From: Idiomarina zobellii
GTDB taxonomy: Bacteria > Pseudomonadota > Gammaproteobacteria > Enterobacterales > Alteromonadaceae
NCBI RefSeq assembly: GCF_900100855.1
Contig: NZ_FNCB01000001.1
Coordinates: 124,001-188,000, forward strand
Length of the DNA: 64,000 nt
Direction: 5' to 3'
Below, one piece after another: positions 29,560 through 36,314 of this stretch. How positions within the stretch are numbered: position 1 is the first letter of the stretch; every line of letters begins with the position of its first letter. The notes beneath the pieces were generated by a model. The model saw only the letters and a program-made list of their open reading frames with translations. It made no database searches and had not been told where the DNA came from. A program made the translations under genes and the position numbers.

Positions 29560-29865
29560 ATGAAAAAGCTCATTACTATTGTTAGTGCCACACTGTTATT
29601 TTCTTGTTTCAGCATGGCACAAAATACTGAGCCAACAAAGCAAAATAATGAAAAAGTCGCCACATTTGCGGGTGGCTGTTTTTGGTGTGTGGAAGAAGCT
29701 TTCGAGCAGCTGAGCGGTGTGCGGGAAGTGGTGTCCGGTTACGCTGGCGGCACCGAAGAAAACCCTGGTGGTGAGCAACCGTCGGCAGCGTTAGAGTTTA
29801 TTCCACTGGAAGACATGGAAGAGAGAGGATACGGTGACTACATTTCTGCAGTCACCGGTGATTAA
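29560..29865 (+). pseudogene. Internally deleted MsrA-MsrB methionine sulfoxide reductase remnant
   Basis: A 101-residue frame with a signal peptide ([21 protein letters not shown]) and the start of an MsrA domain: [20 protein letters not shown] with the catalytic Cys, then [11 protein letters not shown]. It then jumps straight to [20 protein letters not shown], which reads like the extreme C-terminus of MsrB. The MsrB catalytic RYCxN and most of both domains are missing. A full MsrA-MsrB fusion would be some 270 residues longer, so an in-frame deletion is the simplest reading. The ATG at 29560 follows GGAG by 6 nt. It may still be expressed but should lack normal reductase activity. Confidence 0.7.
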
Positions 29866-29877
29866 AAAGTTAGAAAA

Positions 29878-31893
29878 CTAAGCAGTCCAGCCGAGCTCTT
29901 TTGCTCGCTGTGCTGCTTGTTGAGGCACGTCTGTTGCTACAAAGTGATGGTGCAATACCTGAACACCCAGCATGTGATTAATCACTGCATCCAGCTGTAC
30001 ACGCTCTTCATTAGGTACGTTTTCGTCCTGATGACGCTCAAAGGTTCTAACCACTTCGTCATAGTCGAGTAACCCTGCAGACTCCACCGCGTCTTTACTT
30101 AAGAACTGCTCAGCGAGCTTTTCTACAGCTTTCCACTTTTCCGGATCGGTATGCGCAGGCGGTGCCATAAAGGCAAACTTTTCACGCTTATACAGGGTTT
30201 CCGGCAAGAGGCCTTTCATCGCTTCACGCAGTACATACTTTTCTTTGTTGCCCTTAATACGTAAATGCGGCGGCACAGTAAACGCATATTCCGCCAAATG
30301 ATGGTCAAGAAACGCAGGACGCGCTTCCATCGAGTTTGCCATATCGACGCGGTCACCACCCCAGGTCAGTATTTGCCCTTCCAGCATGGTTTTTATCCAT
30401 ACATATTGAGCTCTGTCTAACGGGTGACGGCCTTCCAGCATGGTTTCATCCAAAGTATCCGCAATAGCTTCGCTCGGGTCATAATGCTCGACCTGCTGAC
30501 GCTTCTCAGCCGACATTAATGGTAAAGCGACTGACGAGCAGGACAACCAAGGCTGCACGCAACTTGGGGTAAAACCCATTTTCTTATTGAACGCGTCACT
30601 GACAAACTCTTCGCGAGCCAGCATAGCGCCCTTGAATAAGGCATTGTTCTTTTCCAGTAACTCCTGCCATTCAACTCGTTCAACTTCCGGCAAATGGTCA
30701 AGACCATGCAGGAACATATCTTTACGGAACGCCGGGTAGCCCGCAAAGAGCTCGTCCGAGCCCTCGCCTGTCATAACCACCTTATAGCCGGCTTCATGCA
30801 CTTGCTGACTCATTAAATACTTCGCCACACCCAGCGTGTTGTATATAGTTCGCTCTGTATGCCATAGGGTTTTCACAAAGTGATCGTAAAGATCGTTCGC
30901 ATTCAGTCGCATAATATGATGGTCAGCGTTGGTCGCTTCCGCCATCTCTTTCGCTATTGGTGTTTCGTCGTAGTCGTCCGAGTCAAAACCAATGGTAAAG
31001 GCTTTTACGGAAGTTTGAGTTGACGCGGAAGCCAGCCCCAGTATCGAACACGAATCGATACCACCTGACAAATAACAGCCGACCGGTACATCGGCGGTCA
31101 TTCGATGCTGGACCGCCTCTAATAACTTGGCACGGACACCTTCAATGTACTCTTCTTCATCGACGTCAGCCCCCGGGTAACTGTGCTCGGGAGGAAAGTC
31201 GACGTCCCAGTATTTATGCTCTGACGCAACCACTTTGCCGTTTTTACGCTGCAATTTAACGACATAGCCCGGTTGCACCTGGTTTATGCCCTCAAACGCT
31301 GTAGAGCCCGGCACCATGACCTGAATTAATTGGTGATATAAACCTTCCGCCGAGAATTGACGCTTAACATCCGGGTGCGCAAATAAAACTTTCAGCTCCG
31401 AACCAAACACCACGCCGTGCTCGGTTTCCGTCCAGTACAATGGCTTGATGCCGAAACGGTCGCGCACTAAATACAGACTATCGTCTTCGGCATCAAACAA
31501 ACCGAATGCAAACTCGCCACGCAGCTCTTTTAGCGTTTCTTCCAGTCCATAACGCTCGAACAAGTGCAAAACAATTTCTGAGTCGCTTTTACTGTTAAAG
31601 TTTGCACCGCGCGCCGTTAAATCAGCCCGAATACGTTTAAAATCATAAAATTCGCCATTATGTGTCAGCATTAAGCGTTTATCTGCCGACATAAAAGGTT
31701 GACGTCCCCGATTTTCATCGAGGTCAATAATAGATAAGCGAGCGTGACTAAAGCCTACGCCGCGCTCTGGTTGAATCTTGTAACCAAACCCATCAGGACC
31801 GCGATGATGCATAATCGCTGCCATGTTAACCAGAGTTTGAGGATCAATGTCTCTTTCCGTTTGGTGATGAAAAACGCCAGCAATTCCGCACAT
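29878..31893 (-). CDS. asnB: Asparagine-synthase-type glutamine amidotransferase
   Basis: A 671-residue two-domain enzyme. C2 after the initiator Met is the glutaminase nucleophile (MCGIAGVF), with RLSIIDL, NGEFYDF and SDSEIVL completing the class II glutaminase site. The synthetase domain has the PP-loop SGGIDS at 276-281 for acyl-AMP formation. It is over 100 residues longer than E. coli AsnB (554), placing it with the longer amidotransferases, several of which amidate substrates other than aspartate. It is the last gene of the operon and begins 18 nt after the divergent carbamoyltransferase. It may make asparagine, or amidate the carbamoylated product. Confidence 0.85.
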   Translation of the reverse strand: MCGIAGVFHHQTERDIDPQTLVNMAAIMHHRGPDGFGYKIQPERGVGFSHARLSIIDLDENRGRQPFMSADKRLMLTHNGEFYDFKRIRADLTARGANFNSKSDSEIVLHLFERYGLEETLKELRGEFAFGLFDAEDDSLYLVRDRFGIKPLYWTETEHGVVFGSELKVLFAHPDVKRQFSAEGLYHQLIQVMVPGSTAFEGINQVQPGYVVKLQRKNGKVVASEHKYWDVDFPPEHSYPGADVDEEEYIEGVRAKLLEAVQHRMTADVPVGCYLSGGIDSCSILGLASASTQTSVKAFTIGFDSDDYDETPIAKEMAEATNADHHIMRLNANDLYDHFVKTLWHTERTIYNTLGVAKYLMSQQVHEAGYKVVMTGEGSDELFAGYPAFRKDMFLHGLDHLPEVERVEWQELLEKNNALFKGAMLAREEFVSDAFNKKMGFTPSCVQPWLSCSSVALPLMSAEKRQQVEHYDPSEAIADTLDETMLEGRHPLDRAQYVWIKTMLEGQILTWGGDRVDMANSMEARPAFLDHHLAEYAFTVPPHLRIKGNKEKYVLREAMKGLLPETLYKREKFAFMAPPAHTDPEKWKAVEKLAEQFLSKDAVESAGLLDYDEVVRTFERHQDENVPNEERVQLDAVINHMLGVQVLHHHFVATDVPQQAAQRAKELGWTA

Positions 31894-31911
31894 TCTTTGC
31901 TTTTCCTCGTA

Positions 31912-32979
31912 TTAAACGACATCAATGACGCGCTCAGCTCGCTGAACCATGCAGGTCAGTAGCGCCATACGTAAAAACACTGCCCCTCTGGCCTGACTGA
32001 AATACCAGTTATGAGGCGTATGATCTAAGTCCGTTGAAAGTTCTTCACCACGCGCCAGTGGATGCAAAATAATGGCGCTTTCTTTTAGTGGCGACTTTGC
32101 CGACAAGTGAAACTCACTGCCGTACGTATTCACTGAATTACCTTCCCATGAAATGGCATTGATATAAACCACATCAAGCTCTGGTAATACCTCATCGAGC
32201 TCTCTGGTACTGCGAATTTTTATCCCCGCCTGCTCTACCTGTTCTTTTTGTTCACTACCAAATAATTGCTCTGTTGAAGCCTCATCATGAATAATGACCA
32301 GCTCATCAATAGCTTTAGGAAATTTGGTTAAACACTTAATGAAGCTTCTGACCGTGCGCATTTTGTCCGGTACGCCAATAATACCGACTTTTATCGACGC
32401 TTTTTCCGCCTCTTCGGTGACTAAGTCAGGACGCCATTTAAATATCGCGTACATATCAGACAGCGCCTGAGTTGGATGCTCATCGGCACCGTTACCGGCG
32501 TTGATAATTGGGATACGCAGCGAATCGATCATTTCCTCTAACGAGGTCTCGTTGTTGTCCCTAAGCACCACGCAATCGCCGTAATTATTGAACATTTCAG
32601 CGATGTCCGACAAACACTCGCCTTTTGCGATACCAGTAGTTGAGCGGTCGGTTATTGACATAATATCGCCGCCTAGCCGATGCCAGGCACTCTCAAAAGA
32701 CAGCCGCGTACGAGTGCTGGGCTCGTAGAAAGCACTGATTAGAATCTTGCCCTGTAACGACGTACTAAAACGACGCGGATTAGCTTCATACTTTGCCGCC
32801 AAGCGAAACAACTGCAACATGCCTTGCTGAGAAAACTGATCAGCCGACACGATGTGTTGATTCGCTAGTTTCAGTAGGTAATCGCCGTCCTCCTGAATGG
32901 CTTTCAACAACGCCTTCGGGTGGGCATCACCACAGACATCCGGGCGCTCACGTTCGAAGGATACATCCTTTATATTCAT
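31912..32979 (-). CDS. Divergent aspartate/ornithine carbamoyltransferase-family enzyme
   Basis: A 355-residue transcarbamoylase. The carbamoyl-phosphate site is intact: STRTR at 88-92, the loop lysine K119, R140, HPTQ at 168-171 and HPL at 306-308; R208 also matches the amino-acid carboxylate arginine of ATCase. But where ATCase has R-x-Q (R229/Q231 in E. coli) for the second carboxylate of aspartate, this protein reads YINAISWEG (272-280), so Arg is replaced by Ala and Gln by Ser. It is also about 45 residues longer than PyrB. No pyrI or other pyrimidine gene is nearby; it sits between a 38-residue membrane protein and the amidotransferase. I infer a carbamoyl acceptor other than aspartate. 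Confidence 0.82.
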   Translation of the reverse strand: MNIKDVSFERERPDVCGDAHPKALLKAIQEDGDYLLKLANQHIVSADQFSQQGMLQLFRLAAKYEANPRRFSTSLQGKILISAFYEPSTRTRLSFESAWHRLGGDIMSITDRSTTGIAKGECLSDIAEMFNNYGDCVVLRDNNETSLEEMIDSLRIPIINAGNGADEHPTQALSDMYAIFKWRPDLVTEEAEKASIKVGIIGVPDKMRTVRSFIKCLTKFPKAIDELVIIHDEASTEQLFGSEQKEQVEQAGIKIRSTRELDEVLPELDVVYINAISWEGNSVNTYGSEFHLSAKSPLKESAIILHPLARGEELSTDLDHTPHNWYFSQARGAVFLRMALLTCMVQRAERVIDVV

Positions 32980-32983
32980 AGAA

Positions 32984-33100
32984 TTACCATATTGTTTTTG
33001 AAATTAAATCTTTTACCCAGAGCACCAGAAGTATTACAGGCGCTACGCAGCTGAGGATCAATGCGATGATGATCATCCACTCGAATACCGACTCACTCAT
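32984..33100 (-). CDS. 38-residue single-span membrane protein
   Basis: A short gene with ATG at 33098-33100 and stop at 32984-32986. The peptide is MSESVFEWMI, then a hydrophobic helix (about residues 8-28) with one Cys and one Pro, ending WVKDLISKTIW. Its ATG lies inside the last codons of the symporter gene (overlap of 8 nt, ATGAGTGA), and its stop is 4 nt before the carbamoyltransferase ATG. Such spacing strongly suggests a real, translationally coupled gene. It may be an accessory subunit of the symporter; no family is recognised. Confidence 0.65.
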   Translation of the reverse strand: MSESVFEWMIIIALILSCVAPVILLVLWVKDLISKTIW

Positions 33101-34526
33101 TAGCATGTGCGTCTTCCTCCTGCAGCTGGTTCCAGTCAAAGCTGTCTTGGCTGGTCATAATACCCACAGCACATATCACGCCCGATACGGCACACGACAC
33201 CAGCGCAGCCACATAAAACCCGATGATGAAATACCCTATCATGCCGCACGCGGTACCCGCTGCCATAGCTATTGCTGCATAAGTACCGGTCAGCTTCTTA
33301 TGATAAAGCCCCAGTAATATTGGCCAGATAGTGCTTGCCACAAAAGCGCCGGCAAAATTCAGTAATGCCCCCAGCGTGGCTATTTTTGGAAGGCAGAAAA
33401 GCCAGGTCACAATACCAAGCCCTAAAATACAGCTTCGGTTAAACCGCATCAGGTTTTTATCTGACGCACCTGGTTTTAGCTTTTTGTGATAAATATCTTG
33501 TGTAACCAGATCTGAGGTCGCAGCCAGCAAAGAATCAAGACTGGACGCTAAGGCTGAAAATATCACGATAAAAACGATAACCGCGCCAGCTTTCCCTAAC
33601 ACCGCAGCAGCAACCGTGGGGCCTATCATGTCCATGCTCGGCGGGAATATGCCCAGCTGCGGGGCCGCCAAAGCAATAAAACCAGTAACAATAGGTATAG
33701 GCAGCCACATTAACCCGCCGGTCAAATAGGCTTTATAAGCGACACCTTTTTTAAACGACAATGCCCGTGACCACCATACGTTGGAGTGAAATATCTCACC
33801 CAGACCAAAGAAAATATTATTAAATAAGAACATAACGGCGGCAGGAAATAGGACATCCAGCAGTTTTGGGTGCTCCGCTGTCAAATTTTCATGAATACTG
33901 CTAAGACCGATATTGTCAATAAGCCAATAGGCAATAAAGCTGACCCCAGCGATAATAATGAGAGCCTGGATAAAGTCGGTTGCGATAACCGCGCGCATAC
34001 CGCCAAACAAGGTATATCCCACACAAATGATCAAAATTGTGGTCATCCCGATGTGGTAGTCGAGCCCGGTTAAAGACTCCAGAAGAATACCACCCGCCAT
34101 GCCAAGACTGATTAACCAGCCGAATGCATAGACCACAGAAATAATAATGAACACAACCCAGGCAAACTGCCCATAGCGCAGCCGGATAAAGTCACCTGAG
34201 GTATAACCGTTAGGCAGCAGCTGTTTAATGCGTTTCGCCATGGGGGCGAACAAAATAAGCCCCAGCGCTGCAAATGAGTAGCCTATCATGCCCCACACGC
34301 CAAACTGGAACGTCAGCTGCGGCGCAACCAAAGTGGTATTACTGGTCACCCAGGTTGCCATCGCCGTCGCCGCTGCAAAAGCAAAACCGACGTTTCGGCC
34401 GGCTAACGCAAAGTCTTCATGGCTTTTATTTTTGCGACCCAGCCAATACCCAAAACCTATCCAAAACAGGCCAAAAAGCACAATGATGAGAATGCCGGTA
34501 CTTGTGTCCAGTGCAAATTCAGTCAT
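33093..34526 (-). CDS. Sodium:solute symporter (SSS family)
   Basis: A 477-residue transporter with about 12-13 transmembrane helices and the LeuT-like SSS fold. The start reads LDTSTGILIIVLFGLFWIGFGYWLGRKNKSHEDFALAGRNVG, as in the family. GFG and FALAGR near helix 1-2 and the FSALASSLDSLLAATSDLVTQDIY region of helix 8, which supplies Na2-site Ser residues, are clear. The substrate is unknown; the family carries proline, sugars, urea, pantothenate and others. The start overlaps the upstream gene by 8 nt and its end overlaps the small membrane gene, so it is embedded in the operon. Confidence 0.9.
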   Translation of the reverse strand: MTEFALDTSTGILIIVLFGLFWIGFGYWLGRKNKSHEDFALAGRNVGFAFAAATAMATWVTSNTTLVAPQLTFQFGVWGMIGYSFAALGLILFAPMAKRIKQLLPNGYTSGDFIRLRYGQFAWVVFIIISVVYAFGWLISLGMAGGILLESLTGLDYHIGMTTILIICVGYTLFGGMRAVIATDFIQALIIIAGVSFIAYWLIDNIGLSSIHENLTAEHPKLLDVLFPAAVMFLFNNIFFGLGEIFHSNVWWSRALSFKKGVAYKAYLTGGLMWLPIPIVTGFIALAAPQLGIFPPSMDMIGPTVAAAVLGKAGAVIVFIVIFSALASSLDSLLAATSDLVTQDIYHKKLKPGASDKNLMRFNRSCILGLGIVTWLFCLPKIATLGALLNFAGAFVASTIWPILLGLYHKKLTGTYAAIAMAAGTACGMIGYFIIGFYVAALVSCAVSGVICAVGIMTSQDSFDWNQLQEEDAHANE

Positions 34527-35022
34527 GGGGATGGTGCCGCGAGTGTGTCCATTTACGATGAAGTAAAAGCAACGTGGTTACGACGGCCACAAAAATAATT
34601 AAACCAATAAAAAATAGTGTCAGCGCCTGCCACAGAGGATAATGCTTAACGGTAACCTGAATAACATTACTGACCAGCGACTCGCCGCTTTTGGTTTCGG
34701 CTTTGGCTCTTAAGTGATAACTGCCATTTGAAAACCCGGTTAACGATATGGTGGAAAAGTCACCCAGTGCAGGAAACTGTTTCTGGCTTTCAGTAAAGCT
34801 TGCGTCTGTCGCTACTTCAATCGTTAACTTGTCGAGCTTTTGCTGCTCTGACTTTGCAGACACTGAGACATTAAAGTACCCTTCTTTAATAACTGAAGTA
34901 GGCCCTTCAATGGTAAGCTGGTGAGCTGATTCATTCGCAAGGGTTGGCGTTGGCAGAAAGCCAATAAAACAAAATAAAAACAAGATATAGCAATAGTTAA
35001 AGCTTTTTTTGTTTTTTGTCAT
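34519..35022 (-). CDS. Membrane-anchored protein with Ig-like periplasmic domain
   Basis: A 167-residue protein from the ATG at 35022; an in-frame TTG at 35046 is a weaker alternative. It has a signal-type N-terminus (about residues 8-28), an Ig/fibronectin-like beta domain (about 35-125, with VSVSAKSEQQKLDKLTIEVATD and GSYHLRAKAETKSG), a C-terminal transmembrane helix (about 130-152), and a short basic, His-rich cytoplasmic tail. It is the first gene of the symporter/carbamoyltransferase/amidotransferase operon and overlaps the symporter start by 8 nt. A substrate-binding or regulatory role for the symporter is possible; no named family is recognised. Confidence 0.65.
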   Translation of the reverse strand: MTKNKKSFNYCYILFLFCFIGFLPTPTLANESAHQLTIEGPTSVIKEGYFNVSVSAKSEQQKLDKLTIEVATDASFTESQKQFPALGDFSTISLTGFSNGSYHLRAKAETKSGESLVSNVIQVTVKHYPLWQALTLFFIGLIIFVAVVTTLLLLHRKWTHSRHHPHD

Positions 35023-35070
35023 TAAGACATCTGCTCGCCAACGCAAGTTGAAATTTCAGGCTATCAGCCA

Positions 35071-35078
35071 ATTATAGC
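35071..35078 (-). promoter_or_regulatory. GCTATAAT -10 element of the symporter/carbamoyltransferase operon
   Basis: Minus strand TATAAT (35071-35076) preceded by GC, about 50 nt upstream of the first ATG. No good -35 hexamer is present at 16-18 nt. A strong -10 with C at -13 and a poor -35 resembles promoters read by the stress sigma factor RpoS, but ordinary sigma-70 use is also possible. Confidence 0.45.
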
Positions 35079-35166
35079 AATTTCAACTGTTTCACGGGGT
35101 CATCTGTTTTACGCTGTACACCGTATATGACACAACATAATTTTTACGTTTAGTGGCTTTTAACTT

Positions 35167-35535
35167 ATGAAGTATTTATGCAGCCTGGGGTCGAATATCG
35201 ATCCTGAAATGAACATCCATCACGCAAAACAACAGTTACGAACGCTCAGCGGCGACTGCTTGTTCAGCCAAAACATAGCCACGAAGCCTGTTGATATTGA
35301 TACAAACAACGGTTTTCTCAACGCCTTATTTATTATCGATACACCGCTTAGCTCAGATGAGCTAAAGCAGCAATTTAACCAAATAGAAGAAGCTCTGGGT
35401 CGCGACCGCAGTGACCCGGAAAGAAGCAAAAAAGACAGAACCATCGATATCGATATTTTAGGGCTTCTTGATGAACGCCCTGACGTACCAGACTATTTAC
35501 AATCACTGACCACAGAGTTAGGGCTTGCCTCATGA
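35167..35535 (+). CDS. Short FolK-like pterin pyrophosphokinase protein
   Basis: A 122-residue protein that matches the first three quarters of 6-hydroxymethyl-dihydropterin pyrophosphokinase: SLGSNIDPEMNI at the start, NGFLNALFIIDT, then EEALGRDRSDPERSKKDRTIDIDILG with the Mg-binding D-x-D. The usual C-terminal PHPR...FVL.PL segment of the roughly 160-residue enzyme is absent and replaced by PDYLQSLTTELGLAS. It overlaps folM by 4 nt, so it belongs to a pterin unit. Either a specialised short kinase or a degenerate paralog of a complete FolK elsewhere. Confidence 0.78.
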   Translation: MKYLCSLGSNIDPEMNIHHAKQQLRTLSGDCLFSQNIATKPVDIDTNNGFLNALFIIDTPLSSDELKQQFNQIEEALGRDRSDPERSKKDRTIDIDILGLLDERPDVPDYLQSLTTELGLAS

Positions 35536-36239
35536 CAAAAACCGCACTTGTTACCGGCGCTGGTCGCCGTTTCGGCTTTGAAGTCGCCAAAGCACTTATA
35601 GAAGACGGCTACAAAGTATTTGCACATTACAACAGCTCAAAAGACGGTGTCGATGAACTGAGTCAATTAGGTGCAGAGCCCATTCAAGCGAACTTTGCAC
35701 GCCAGCACGACGTTAAAGAGATGGTTACTCAAATTAAGAAAAGTGGCTCCAAACTGGACTTGTTGATTAATAATGCGTCCTGTTTTTTCGATAACGACAG
35801 CGTAGACAACGATTCAGAAGCGCTTGAAACCGTCTTTCAGGTACACAATATTGCCCCCTATTTGCTTATTACCGGCTTACAACAACAGCTGTCGAATTCC
35901 GACAATGGGCTTATAATCAACATTACGGATATATACACCGACAAACCTTCCACTAATTACATTGCTTACTGCGCAGCGAAAGCCGGCTTAGCCAATATGA
36001 CTCAGGCCTTTGCGAAAGCATTAGCACCGGATGTACGTGTGAACGCCATTCAACCAGGACCGATTTTATTCCTTCCGGAACACGACAACGAACATAAAAT
36101 GCAGGTGCTGGACGAAACACCTTTACAGGTAGAAGGTGGATTAGAGCCAATGATAGACACCGTCCGCTTTTTACGTGACAACCCATTTCTAACCGGCGAG
36201 TCGATAAAAGTTGATGGCGGCAGAGCGCTTAATTTGTAG
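35532..36239 (+). CDS. folM: Dihydromonapterin/dihydrofolate reductase FolM (SDR family)
   Basis: A 235-residue short-chain dehydrogenase. NADPH is bound by TGAGRRFGFE at residues 8-17, a basic variant typical of pteridine reductases, and the NNAS block follows near residue 80. The active site is Y-x3-K in YIAYCAAKAGL. The segment IQPGPILFLPEHDNEHK parallels the E. coli FolM stretch ending ILFNEHDD, favouring FolM over a general SDR. It makes tetrahydromonapterin or reduces dihydrofolate. It is coupled to the FolK-like gene (ATGA overlap) and ends at a shared bidirectional terminator. Confidence 0.85.
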   Translation: MTKTALVTGAGRRFGFEVAKALIEDGYKVFAHYNSSKDGVDELSQLGAEPIQANFARQHDVKEMVTQIKKSGSKLDLLINNASCFFDNDSVDNDSEALETVFQVHNIAPYLLITGLQQQLSNSDNGLIINITDIYTDKPSTNYIAYCAAKAGLANMTQAFAKALAPDVRVNAIQPGPILFLPEHDNEHKMQVLDETPLQVEGGLEPMIDTVRFLRDNPFLTGESIKVDGGRALNL

Positions 36240-36269
36240 TGCCGTTACCTGTTAACGAATAGCCAATAA

Positions 36270-36297
36270 AAAACCCCGGCTAAAAAGCCGGGGTTTT
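36270..36297. terminator. Bidirectional terminator between folM and acnA
   Basis: A 12-bp perfect stem AAAACCCCGGCT / AGCCGGGGTTTT with an AAAA loop; T runs are available on both strands. It lies between two convergent genes. Confidence 0.9.
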
Positions 36298-36314
36298 GTC
36301 ATTTCAGCTGACGA

